From NCBI RefSeq assembly GCF_025150245.1, contig NZ_CP102279.1, positions 547,001 through 611,000 of the forward strand: a DNA stretch of 64,000 nt. The letters run 5' to 3'. Positions 26,854 to 34,964 of this stretch are shown here, piece by piece. Each line of letters opens with the position of its first letter. Position 1 is the stretch's first letter. The notes below the pieces were generated by a model. That model had not been told where the DNA came from. It saw only the letters and a program-made list of their open reading frames with translations, and did no database searches. This DNA comes from Dorea formicigenerans. Lineage in GTDB: Bacteria; Bacillota; Clostridia; Lachnospirales; Lachnospiraceae. Made by a program: the position numbers and the translations under genes.

Positions 26854-28764
26854 ATGCCAAAGAAAAACAAAACTCTATGTGTAGATGACTTACGTCATGC
26901 CGAGTATTACGGTATGCAGCCAGTTTTTGATGAACTCTATCATCGAAGTTTGGAGGGAGAAAATTTTACCGACCTTATGGATTTAATTCTGAGCCGGGAC
27001 AACATTCTTCTGGCATATCGGAACATCAAAGCAAACGGAGGAAGCTACACAGCAGGAACAGACAACAAAAACATCAGTGACATCGGGTGTTTACCGCCCG
27101 AAACAGTTGCAGAGAAAGTGAGGTTTATTGTCACAGGAAGTCAGCACGGATACCGCCCAAAGCCGGTAAGACGCAAAGACATTCCGAAACCAAACGGAAA
27201 AACCAGACCGTTAGGTATTCCCTGTATCTGGGACAGGCTGGTACAGCAATGTATCAAACAGGTCATAGAGCCAATCTGCGAAGCGAAATTCAGCGACAAC
27301 AGTTACGGCTTTCGCCCGAACCGTTCCGTGGAACACGCCGTGCAGAAAACTTACACCATGCTTCAACGCATGAACCTGCATTATGTGATTGAGTTTGATA
27401 TAAAAGGATTTTTCGACAACGTAAATCACAGCAAGCTAATGCGGCAAATATGGGCAATGGGAATACACGACAAGCAGTTGATTTTTATTATCAAGCGGAT
27501 TCTGAAAGCACCGATTAGAATGCCAGACGGCACTACACTCATTCCAGACAAAGGCACTCCGCAAGGCGGTATCATTTCACCGTTGCTTGCCAATATCGTG
27601 CTGAATGAACTGGACAAATGGGTTGAGAGCCAATGGCAGAACCACCCTCTTGTAAAGGAATACGGGTATGAGAGGAAAATCAGAAACTCGATTACTTTTG
27701 ACCGGAGCAAGGCATTCCTCAAAATGAGGAAAACAGGGTTGAAAGAAATGTATATCGTGAGATATGCAGATGATTTCAGAATTTTCTGCCGGAATAAAGA
27801 GGACGCTTTGAGAACGAAAGAGGCTGTAACGGCATGGATAACCGAGAGGCTGAGGTTGGAGGTATCGCCAGAGAAAACAAGGATAGTCAATGTTAGAAAA
27901 CGCCATTCAGAGTTTCTTGGGTTTAAGATACGAGTCAGACCGAAAAGCAGGAAGTACATCGTGCAATCTCATATCTGTGACAAAAAGTTGGAACTGGAAA
28001 GGCAAAAACTGGTGGAACAGGCGAAACGAATTGCCCGACCTTCAGAGGGAAAAAGACCTTTGGACGAAATACGGCTGTACAATTCAATGGTTCTGGGAAT
28101 ACAGAATTATTTTCAACTTGCCACCTGCATCAGCATTGATTGCAGGAAAATCCACAGACAGGTCATGACAGTTTTAACAAATCGGCTCAATACAGAAACC
28201 GGGTGCAGACTTGTTCGAGAGGGCGGCGCAATGACCGAGAGCGAAAAAGAACGGTTTGGAAAGTCGGCAATGATACGGTATGTATCTGGAATCGACCAAC
28301 CTATCTACCCTATCGCATACATCAAGAACAAGATACCGATGGCAAAGAAAGCGGCGGTTTGCAGTTACACGGTAGAGGGACGGGCATTGATACACACGAA
28401 CCTAAGTATGAACTCATCTGTTCTATCAGGTTTGAGGAATCAACCGTCTATGGGGCGAAGCACAGAACTTACTGACAGCAGGATTTCACTATTCTCGGCT
28501 CAACGTGGAAAATGTGCGCTAAGTGGGGAACTCTTTGAAAATGCGGCTGACATAGTATGCTGGCTGAAAACACCGGCAGAATTGGGCGGCAAGGAACGCT
28601 ATCGAAATATGATTTTGTTCCATAATAGATTTCTTCCACTCCTGCAAGAGTGTCCTAAGAATGAGCTAAAAGAGATAGCCGACACGATCAAGGCAACAAA
28701 GGAACTGATGTTAAAAGTGAACAGTCTGCGCCAGCAGGCTGGTTTGTCCGCAATAGAAAACTAA
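26854..28764 (+). CDS. ltrA: Group II intron reverse transcriptase/maturase
   Basis: A 636-residue intron-encoded protein. The reverse-transcriptase blocks are present: KPNGKTRPLGIPCIWDRLVQ, SYGFRPNRSVEHAV, DIKGFFDNVNH, GTPQGGIISPLLANI and the catalytic YADD (IVRYADDFRIF). The maturase X domain lies around residues 390-470, and the C-terminus has an HNH-like remnant (QRGKCALSGELFE then NMILFHNRFLPL). AAAAAGGAGGTGATGCCTT precedes the ATG. It aids splicing and retrohoming. Confidence 0.95.
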   Translation: MPKKNKTLCVDDLRHAEYYGMQPVFDELYHRSLEGENFTDLMDLILSRDNILLAYRNIKANGGSYTAGTDNKNISDIGCLPPETVAEKVRFIVTGSQHGYRPKPVRRKDIPKPNGKTRPLGIPCIWDRLVQQCIKQVIEPICEAKFSDNSYGFRPNRSVEHAVQKTYTMLQRMNLHYVIEFDIKGFFDNVNHSKLMRQIWAMGIHDKQLIFIIKRILKAPIRMPDGTTLIPDKGTPQGGIISPLLANIVLNELDKWVESQWQNHPLVKEYGYERKIRNSITFDRSKAFLKMRKTGLKEMYIVRYADDFRIFCRNKEDALRTKEAVTAWITERLRLEVSPEKTRIVNVRKRHSEFLGFKIRVRPKSRKYIVQSHICDKKLELERQKLVEQAKRIARPSEGKRPLDEIRLYNSMVLGIQNYFQLATCISIDCRKIHRQVMTVLTNRLNTETGCRLVREGGAMTESEKERFGKSAMIRYVSGIDQPIYPIAYIKNKIPMAKKAAVCSYTVEGRALIHTNLSMNSSVLSGLRNQPSMGRSTELTDSRISLFSAQRGKCALSGELFENAADIVCWLKTPAELGGKERYRNMILFHNRFLPLLQECPKNELKEIADTIKATKELMLKVNSLRQQAGLSAIEN

Positions 28765-28810
28765 CATTTCATTTGGTGATTGATTAAATGCTTGTGAAAA
28801 CAACCGATGG

Positions 28811-28845
28811 AACGCCGGATGCGGTGAAAGTCGCACGTCCGGTGT
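28811..28845 (+). ncRNA. Group II intron domain V
   Basis: The hairpin CCGGATGCGGTGAAAGTCGC continuing to ACGTCCGG has a GAAA tetraloop and matches the usual bacterial domain V shape, the catalytic core of the ribozyme. Confidence 0.85.
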
Positions 28846-28894
28846 GGAGTGGGGGAAAATCCGGCGATAACTTCAAAGGATTACCTATCACTAT

Positions 28895-29120
28895 AAGCGG
28901 AAACATTGCTGTATTGCGCGTTGATTGGATATATCCACTATGAAGCTCCGGTGGAGGAGCAAAACTTCTCCACCCTCATCGAGTTCATCAACGCCATGGA
29001 AGTCCGTGAGGATGACGAGGAGTTCAAAAACCCCGTAGACCTGATGTTTGATGCACTGGAATCGGAAAAGCCAAACCACTTCGCAGTGCGGCAGTATAAG
29101 AAATATAAGCTGGCAGCCGG
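28895..29120 (+). pseudogene. virD4: VirD4/TraG exon 2 fragment, cut by IME-1
   Basis: About 75 codons of the coupling protein (GYIHYEAPVEEQNFSTLIEF to QYKKYKLAAG). The gene is interrupted after the Ala-Ala codons by IME-1 at about 29120; the next residues of the family (GKTAKSILISCGARLA) are found at 38641. The frame continues across the junction straight into the IME-1 serine recombinase without a stop. Confidence 0.88.
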
Positions 29121-29208
29121 TGTTGTATGCTCTAAAAGACTTCTTAATCAAGCAGTTGGGAAGTCTCTTAGAACACACAACCTAAAACCGAAGAAAGGAG
29201 CGCAAGTT

Positions 29209-31095
29209 ATGAGAAAAAACGAGAAAATCACAGCTCTGTACGAACGATTGAGCCGTGATGACTTCGGCAAAGACGATGACCAACAGCGTGAGAGCAATTC
29301 CATTTCCAATCAAAAGGCTATGTTGGAGGAGTTCGCCGCACGGCAGGGCTTTACGAACATTGTCCATTTCACGGATGATGGTATTAGCGGCACTTGCTTT
29401 GATCGTCCCGGATTTTTGGCAATGATGAAAGAAGTGGAAGCCGGGAATGTGGAGTACCTGTGTATCAAGGACATGAGCCGCATGGGTCGTGACTATCTGA
29501 AAGTCGGTCAGATTATGGAAATCCTGCGTCAGCGTGGCGTGCGACTTATCGCCATCAATGACGGCGTGGATAGTGCCAGAGGTGACGATGATTTTACCCC
29601 TTTCCGCAACATTATGAACGAGTATTACGCCAGAGACACCAGCCGAAAAATCCGTTCCACTTTCCAGTCCAAAGGCAAGTCCGGCAAGCACCTCACAGGC
29701 ACGGTCATTTACGGCTATCTCTGGAACGAAGCAAGAGACCAATGGTTGGTTGACCCCGAAGCCGCAGAGGTGGTCAAGCGTATCTTTGCCATGACGATTG
29801 AAGGCTACGGTCCGTATCAGATCGCCAGCAAACTGAAATCGGAAAAGGTGCTTATTCCGTCCGCTTACCTTGCCCAGCACGGCGAGGGCGTGAACAAAAA
29901 CAAGACTTTCAAAGATGTGTACGGCTGGGGTTCTTCCACCATCTGCAACATTCTTGAAAAGCGTGAATATCTGGGACACACCATCAATTTCAAGACCCGA
30001 AAGCACTTCAAGGACAAGAAAAGCCATTATGTCCCGGAGGACGAATGGACGATTTTTGAGAATACGCACGAAGCCATTATTGACCAGCAGACCTTTGACC
30101 TTGTGCAGAAAATCCGTGGGAATGTCAGACGCTACCCGGACGGCTGGGGCGAAGCAGCTCCCCTCACGGGCTTACTCTATTGCGCCGATTGCGGCGGCAA
30201 GATGTATGTCCACCGCACCAACAACGGCAAGCGCATTTCTCAATACACCTGCTCACAGTACACCAAAGTTCCTTGCGGAACGCTCTGCAAGACCCAGCAC
30301 CGTATCAATGAAGATGTGGTACTGTCCCTTGTCTCTGAAATGCTGAAATCCATTGCCGAGTATGCGAAGCATGACAGAGCCGAGTTTGTCCGTGTGGTGC
30401 AGGAAGCGCAGTCCAGCCAGCAGACCACAGAGGTCAGGAAACAGCGGACACGCCTTGCCACAGCAAAGCAGAGAGTTTCCGAGCTGGAAGTCCTGCTCTG
30501 CAAAATCTACGAGGACAACATTTTAGGAAAGCTGTCCGACAGCAGATACGCCACTCTGGACGCTCAATATGAAAAGGAGCAGACCGAGCTTACCGCCGAA
30601 ATCTCTGTTCTGGAAAAGGCTGTCAAGAGCTATGAGAAGCACGAAAAGGACGCTGACCGTTTTATCGCTCTGATTGACAAGTACGAGAACTTCGACAAGC
30701 TGACCATTGCTATGCTCAACGAGTTTATCGAGAAAATCCTTGTGCATGAGCGTGACCGCAAAGGCAGTATACAGACCACACAGGAGGTCGAGATTTACTT
30801 CAATTTTGTCGGGCGTTTCGTTCCCCCAGCGTTTGGAGAAGTGGAGCTTACTCCGGAGGAATTAGAGGAAATCCGCAAGCGTGAGGAACGCAAGGACAGG
30901 CTTCATCAGAACTACTTGAAGCGGAAAGCCAGCGGAGCGCAGAAGCGATACGAGGACAAAATCAAGGGGAGAAAAAAGGCAGAAATCGAAGCCAAGAAAG
31001 CCGCTATTCGTGCGGAGGATATTGCAAAGGGAGTGTTCGTCCCTGTCAGCAGTTTACCGCAGAGAGAGCCGATGAAAGGAGTACAAACAGCATGA
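29209..31095 (+). CDS. tnpX: Large serine recombinase (TnpX-type) of IME-1
   Basis: A 628-residue site-specific recombinase. The catalytic serine is Ser15 in ALYERLSRDD; KDMSRMGRDYLKVG and INDGVDS belong to the resolvase domain. A recombinase domain (residues 170-290), a zinc ribbon (YCADCGGKMYVH, then YTCSQYTKVPCGTLC) and a long coiled coil follow. The ATG at 29209 follows AAAGGAG; upstream the same frame continues into virD4 exon 2. It should excise and integrate IME-1. Confidence 0.93.
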   Translation: MRKNEKITALYERLSRDDFGKDDDQQRESNSISNQKAMLEEFAARQGFTNIVHFTDDGISGTCFDRPGFLAMMKEVEAGNVEYLCIKDMSRMGRDYLKVGQIMEILRQRGVRLIAINDGVDSARGDDDFTPFRNIMNEYYARDTSRKIRSTFQSKGKSGKHLTGTVIYGYLWNEARDQWLVDPEAAEVVKRIFAMTIEGYGPYQIASKLKSEKVLIPSAYLAQHGEGVNKNKTFKDVYGWGSSTICNILEKREYLGHTINFKTRKHFKDKKSHYVPEDEWTIFENTHEAIIDQQTFDLVQKIRGNVRRYPDGWGEAAPLTGLLYCADCGGKMYVHRTNNGKRISQYTCSQYTKVPCGTLCKTQHRINEDVVLSLVSEMLKSIAEYAKHDRAEFVRVVQEAQSSQQTTEVRKQRTRLATAKQRVSELEVLLCKIYEDNILGKLSDSRYATLDAQYEKEQTELTAEISVLEKAVKSYEKHEKDADRFIALIDKYENFDKLTIAMLNEFIEKILVHERDRKGSIQTTQEVEIYFNFVGRFVPPAFGEVELTPEELEEIRKREERKDRLHQNYLKRKASGAQKRYEDKIKGRKKAEIEAKKAAIRAEDIAKGVFVPVSSLPQREPMKGVQTA

Positions 31096-31436
31096 ATATC
31101 ACTTATACACAGAACGGCGATTATCTTATCCCGAACATCGTTATCCGCAAGACCAAGCCCCTCGGACACTACGGCAGACTTCGCAAGGCGTATCTGGAAA
31201 TGCACCGTCCGATACTGTTCAATGAACTGGTGCTATCCGACAAGCTCTTTGAGCATTGCGCCGAGATTGACGAAGCGGCACGAAACCGCATGGAGCTGAT
31301 CGTGCGGTCACTGGCAGAGCAAAACGGCGTGACCGAGCAACTAAAAGCCAAAAACCAAATGGAATGGGTGCGGCAGATGAACGCTTGCAAGGCACAGGCA
31401 GAGGAGATTGTGAAAGCGGAATTGATTTATGATTGA
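31092..31436 (+). CDS. tnpV: TnpV family transposon protein of IME-1
   Basis: A 114-residue TnpV-type protein (NGDYLIPNIVIRKTKPLGHY at the N-terminus, MEWVRQMNACKAQAEEIV at the C-terminus). It overlaps the recombinase gene by four bases (ATGA), so expression is coupled. Two homologues occur in this window at 40220 and 61177. The role of TnpV is not established. Confidence 0.88.
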   Translation: MNITYTQNGDYLIPNIVIRKTKPLGHYGRLRKAYLEMHRPILFNELVLSDKLFEHCAEIDEAARNRMELIVRSLAEQNGVTEQLKAKNQMEWVRQMNACKAQAEEIVKAELIYD

Positions 31437-31442
31437 GCGAGG

Positions 31443-31475
31443 AAGTCCGGGCAGAAAACTGTTCGGACTTTTCTC
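31443..31475 (+). terminator. Terminator after tnpX-tnpV of IME-1
   Basis: AAGTCCG (31443-31449) pairs with CGGACTT (31464-31470), followed by TTCTC. Moderate strength. Confidence 0.5.
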
Positions 31476-31515
31476 ATGTAGTCCAAAGTTGCGGTAGAAT
31501 TGTTCACGAGTTTTA

Positions 31516-31524
31516 TGGTACAAT
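31516..31524 (+). promoter_or_regulatory. Extended -10 promoter of the ABC transporter cargo
   Basis: TGG-TACAAT is an extended -10 element; no good -35 is present at 17 bases. It precedes the small open frame at 31578 and the permease gene. Confidence 0.4.
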
Positions 31525-31577
31525 TTATGCGAATAAAAAAAACGGAAAATTAGAATCTAACAAGAGAATGTGGTTGT

Positions 31578-31655
31578 ATGAAAAAATCCATATTAGTATT
31601 TTGGGCAATCGTGTGTCTGTTACCTATTCAAAGGAGGTTTAAGAATTTCAAATGA
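31578..31655 (+). CDS. Possible 25-residue hydrophobic peptide before the ABC permease
   Basis: ATG at 31578 encodes MKKSILVFWAIVCLLPIQRR and five more residues, with the basic-then-hydrophobic make-up of a signal peptide. Its TGA overlaps the permease ATG (ATGA at 31652), and the permease ribosome site (AAAGGAGG) lies inside it. It may be a truncated bacteriocin/leader-peptide precursor or simply a coupling peptide. Confidence 0.4.
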   Translation: MKKSILVFWAIVCLLPIQRRFKNFK

Positions 31656-33616
31656 AACATATAAGAAATATATTGCTGTTGATTACGATTATTTTTGCTT
31701 TTGTTATGCAAGCTGAAGTATATCAAAATATGCTCTGGAACTTTAATGGTGCTTATTATTTATCGTCCAGATACACAACTACTAATGACGATATGGATTC
31801 ATTTTTAGCCAATGCAGAAGATACAGCTGAGAAGCATGGTGTTCATATTTTTTCGACTTTTAATCAGAGAGTTTCTAATTATCAGACAAGACTTTATATT
31901 TATGGTGATGATACCGTTGTTCGGGATAGTCTTAAAAGCACAATGGATATTGAGGAAAAAACATATACGGCTTTGATAGGCGGAATCACCGTAATAGAAT
32001 TTGAAGATTTTAGAGAAGCAAAAAACACAGGCAATGGACAGGAAATAATGGTCAGCTATATCGGTGACGATGATGACATTATTGCCACATATCAAGATTT
32101 GGCAAAAGAATATTCTATATCGCAGCCAGAGTTTTGGCAATCAACCGAAACTGATATGATGTTCATTGTTTGGGGCCTGGTTGCCATATTGATGATTGTA
32201 CTTAATATGATTGAGGTGATACGCAGACAAAAGGAAGTAGTTGTACGAGCTTCTCTGGGCGAAAATGCTGCTGTGATTGCTCTAAAAGCTGTAGTGGCTG
32301 ATATGATTTCATATGCTGCATTATTCGTCTTAGCAAAGTTGCTTGTTTCTCAATTTATATCGGGAGCGTATGAAGATCATCTCATTTTGGCAGTGTATTG
32401 TGCCGGAGCAGTTCTTTCCGTAATTCCTTATGCTGCTTTTGTCCGCTTTGATGTAAAAAAAGCCTTTGCCAATGCTTCAGATAAAAAAGGTATGTTTTAT
32501 CTTCTGAACGGTCTTAAAGTATTTGCTACTGCTATGACAATTTTTACAATAACTACAAATCTCAGTAGCATTCAAGGTAATTTACTTACAAACACTACTC
32601 TTTTAGAAAATCATTATAATGATTATTATTTTGGAGTTATGCAGATTGAACCTCCTTTTGAAGAAAATGAGGAGGAATCCAAAGAGAGCAAATTTTGGAA
32701 TGACCTTTACGAAAATGAATACAACACTATAAATCCGGTGGTCTGCATAGGCAGCCGGATAAGCGATACGGATAATTATATTTTTGTAAATCATAATGCC
32801 AGAGATATGCTACAAGGGTTTTCTGATATGCTTACTGAAGATGATGAAAAAGAGGATATCGTGGTCTTCGTGCCAAAGGGAAGAAATGCGGAATCATACA
32901 AAGATATCGCAAAAGAGGAAATTGACTCTCTTACCCAAAATGCAGAAGAACTGCGTGTTGTTTATAAAGAATATTCTGGCAGAGAGCAATTTTATTATCT
33001 CAATTCGAACAGAGAAGAGGCTATTGACGGATTGTCAAGAGCAACAAATCCGATTGTTATTTATCAGGCAAATGAGGCTGTTGCTTTGAATGGAAGTTAT
33101 ATCGAAACAGGAACATATAATGGTGAGGTAATCTACGGATGCGATGAAAGCACAATTCGTAATGCTGCGAAAAAATATGCAGAACAGCTTGGTTCACACT
33201 ATTTTATGCTGACGAATGTCGGAGAGGATTACATTTATAGTCATAGTTTCCTTGTAAAATTGATTAGCTTTATAAGCTCTCTTTGCGTATTAGTATTGCT
33301 GTTAGATATAGCTATCATCGTATCTGAAGCGAAAATGGAATTTAGACTTAGCTCTATGGAAATCTCCCTCAAAAAGGTTTTAGGTTATAGCTTTTATGAA
33401 AGGCACAAAAGATTTATTTCCGTTAATCTCATAGAAAATATAGCCGTTGTGATATTGATTTGCATTGTTTCGATTTTTATATCTAACGCAAGTGTCGGGA
33501 TTGCTTTACTAATTGGATCATTGCTCACCATTATTGAAATGGCAATCATTTTCACAAATATTATGTGGGTTGAAAAAACAAATATCTCAAAGTCATTGAA
33601 GGGAGGATGTTTATGA
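31652..33616 (+). CDS. FtsX-like / bacteriocin-associated ABC permease
   Basis: A 654-residue membrane protein: one N-terminal helix (7-24), a large outer domain, three helices near 165-185, 205-235 and 245-262, another outer domain (300-530), and a C-terminal helix group (540-640). This is the layout of MacB/FtsX-type permeases and of the bacteriocin-associated integral membrane protein family (DUF1430-like). With the ATPase that follows it would export or neutralise a peptide. AAAGGAGG precedes it. It is more AT-rich than the mobilization genes around it, so it looks like acquired cargo. Confidence 0.8.
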   Translation: MKHIRNILLLITIIFAFVMQAEVYQNMLWNFNGAYYLSSRYTTTNDDMDSFLANAEDTAEKHGVHIFSTFNQRVSNYQTRLYIYGDDTVVRDSLKSTMDIEEKTYTALIGGITVIEFEDFREAKNTGNGQEIMVSYIGDDDDIIATYQDLAKEYSISQPEFWQSTETDMMFIVWGLVAILMIVLNMIEVIRRQKEVVVRASLGENAAVIALKAVVADMISYAALFVLAKLLVSQFISGAYEDHLILAVYCAGAVLSVIPYAAFVRFDVKKAFANASDKKGMFYLLNGLKVFATAMTIFTITTNLSSIQGNLLTNTTLLENHYNDYYFGVMQIEPPFEENEEESKESKFWNDLYENEYNTINPVVCIGSRISDTDNYIFVNHNARDMLQGFSDMLTEDDEKEDIVVFVPKGRNAESYKDIAKEEIDSLTQNAEELRVVYKEYSGREQFYYLNSNREEAIDGLSRATNPIVIYQANEAVALNGSYIETGTYNGEVIYGCDESTIRNAAKKYAEQLGSHYFMLTNVGEDYIYSHSFLVKLISFISSLCVLVLLLDIAIIVSEAKMEFRLSSMEISLKKVLGYSFYERHKRFISVNLIENIAVVILICIVSIFISNASVGIALLIGSLLTIIEMAIIFTNIMWVEKTNISKSLKGGCL

Positions 33617-34221
33617 TTATAATTCGTGGCTTAAATAAAGCATTTGGAGAGAAAATAATTTTCTCCAACTTTAATTTGGAAATTCCGGATGGAAGTTTTG
33701 TAGTAATCAGCGGGGATAGCGGCAGTGGAAAAAGCACTTTGCTCAATATGATTGGTGGTATCGAAAAGCCGGATAGCGGCAGTATCATAATCGAAGGGCT
33801 GAATATTACCCGGCTTAAAAATAAAAACAGTTTTTTTGCGGATACAGTGGGGTTTCTTTTTCAGAATTTTGCACTGCTTGAAAATAAGACAGTTAAAGAA
33901 AATTTAAGTTTGATTAAAAAATCAAGCCGAACTAAAGTATCACTTAAAGAAGCTCTTAATCGTGTGGGGTTATCAAAGGAAGTTAACAAAAAAGTTTATC
34001 AGCTTTCCGGTGGTGAACAACAGAGAGTTGCTTTAGCTCGTCTTATGATGAAAAAATGTTCTGTTGTTTTGGCAGATGAACCTACTGGCTCACTTGACAA
34101 GAAAAATAGAGATATTGTTATGAGGTTGTTGCACGAACTCAATGAAGAAGGTAAAACGGTTATCATTGTTACCCACGATCAGGGTATTATTGAAGATGAA
34201 CCTTATGTTGTGAAAATCTGA
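33613..34221 (+). CDS. ABC transporter ATPase (MacB/LolD-like)
   Basis: A 202-residue ATPase with Walker A SGDSGSGKSTLLN, Q-loop FLFQNFALLEN, signature LSGGEQQRVALARLM and Walker B VVLADEPTGSLD. ATG 33613 overlaps the permease stop (ATGA), with GGGAGG six bases before; an ATG at 33607 is too close to that site. Forms a two-gene exporter with the permease. Confidence 0.92.
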   Translation: MIIIRGLNKAFGEKIIFSNFNLEIPDGSFVVISGDSGSGKSTLLNMIGGIEKPDSGSIIIEGLNITRLKNKNSFFADTVGFLFQNFALLENKTVKENLSLIKKSSRTKVSLKEALNRVGLSKEVNKKVYQLSGGEQQRVALARLMMKKCSVVLADEPTGSLDKKNRDIVMRLLHELNEEGKTVIIVTHDQGIIEDEPYVVKI

Positions 34222-34290
34222 GAGTACCTCTTAGAAATGTCTTGATCTACATTTTATATAATTTGGGTCAGAAGAAAATCCCTTTAGGAA

Positions 34291-34345
34291 CTAAAGGGCG
34301 CACTTCTATACTCTCCTATCGGGAGTATGTGCGTCCTGCGGAGCT
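34291..34345 (-). other. Candidate oriT of IME-1 (MOBQ-type nic)
   Basis: Read on the minus strand, 34291-34307 gives AGAAGTGCGCCCTTTAG, close to the RSF1010/MOBQ nic sequence TAAGTGCGCCCT. An inverted repeat (ATACTCTCC-TATC-GGGAGTAT, 34309-34329) is adjacent, and the relaxase gene is 0.6 kb away. The equivalent site of IME-2 is at 43759. Confidence 0.7.
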
Positions 34346-34505
34346 TCATTCCCAGTCAGCAGAAGAAAACTGCCCGACCGAGAATGTTTCGTCACTTCGT
34401 TCCGTCAAGGGAGCTACACTCCCTTGCGACGCTTGTGCGTCTATCCCTTGTGGACTTGCCGTCCGCAAACAGCATAAAATGCTGTTCGCCGCCAGCAAGT
34501 TTGGA
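34346..34505 (+). ncRNA. Candidate structured RNA/ssDNA segment after IME-1 oriT
   Basis: Three hairpins in a row: CAAGGGAG/CTCCCTTG (34406-34426), GACGC/GCGTC (34428-34441), and AACAGCAT/ATGCTGTT (34468-34486), with the linear stretch CCCTTGTGGACTTGCCGTC between the second and third. The IME-2 copy keeps the pairings with different bases. No open frame fits. The gap 34222-34604 otherwise holds oriT and a terminator. Confidence 0.55.
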
Positions 34506-34525
34506 AAAACAAATACTGAAAATCA

Positions 34526-34573
34526 GACCGTTGACTGGTCGCAATGTGCGAAAAGTTGACGGTCTTTTTTTAT
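34526..34573 (+). terminator. Terminator before the DUF3847 gene
   Basis: AGACCGT pairs with ACGGTCT across about 27 bases, followed by TTTTTTT. It would end a transcript coming from the structured segment. Confidence 0.5.
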
Positions 34574-34604
34574 CCCAAAAATCAAAAAAAGGAGGTCAAT
34601 CACA

Positions 34605-34964
34605 ATGACAAAACCGAAAACCCTTGACCAGCTTCGAGCCGAAAAGGAACGAGCCGAGACGCAGCTTGCACAGGAACAGCACAAGTTGGAGCGTCTGGAG
34701 AACAGAAAGAAGTATCTGGAGAAAGGCGAACGCACCAAGCGCACCCACCGCCTTTGCAATCTGGGCGGCACGATTGAGAGCCTTGCCCCGGAGGTCAAAG
34801 ATCTCACACGCACCGAAATGACAGAGCTGATGGAACACATCTTTTCCCTGTCCGAAGTCCAGCGAGCCGTCCGTCACATGGCGATTACCCACATCAGCCA
34901 AGCAAACAGAGAAAAGGAGTTGAAAGCCGATGGCACTATTTCATCTGAGCGTCACGCAGACTAA
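34605..34964 (+). CDS. DUF3847 family protein (mobilization accessory) of IME-1
   Basis: A 119-residue protein with an N-terminal coiled coil (LRAEKERAETQLAQEQHKLE), then RTHRLCNLGGTIESLAPE, the hallmark shared with the IME-2 homologue (RTHRLCTRGGMLESFLQE). Located next to the relaxase, it may help nic recognition. AAAGGAGG precedes the ATG; its last 35 bases overlap the relaxase gene. Confidence 0.8.
   Translation: MTKPKTLDQLRAEKERAETQLAQEQHKLERLENRKKYLEKGERTKRTHRLCNLGGTIESLAPEVKDLTRTEMTELMEHIFSLSEVQRAVRHMAITHISQANREKELKADGTISSERHAD

Larger units (their letters stand above)
26152..28894 (+). mobile_element. Group II intron inserted in virD4
   Basis: It starts with the consensus GTGCG (26152) and ends with an AT dinucleotide (28894). 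The 5' part to 26853 is non-coding and holds the ribozyme domains I-IV. The reverse-transcriptase gene is at 26854-28764, domain V at 28811-28845 and domain VI after it. The ends were set by restoring the virD4 reading frame. Length is 2743 bp. It is transcribed with virD4 and should splice out. Confidence 0.92.

Noticed and set aside
28906-29208. Reading the IME-1 recombinase as a 729-residue protein
   Set aside because: The first 101 codons are virD4 exon 2 and junction sequence; a proper ribosome site precedes the Met at 29209. The continuous frame is reported as a finding.
31433-31642. 69-codon open frame after tnpV
   Set aside because: Runs through a terminator-like hairpin and a promoter with no supporting motif.
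34242-34608. Overlapping 93-105 codon open frames across the IME-1 oriT
   Set aside because: The segment is better explained by the nic site and conserved hairpins; the frames do not match anything in the IME-2 copy.
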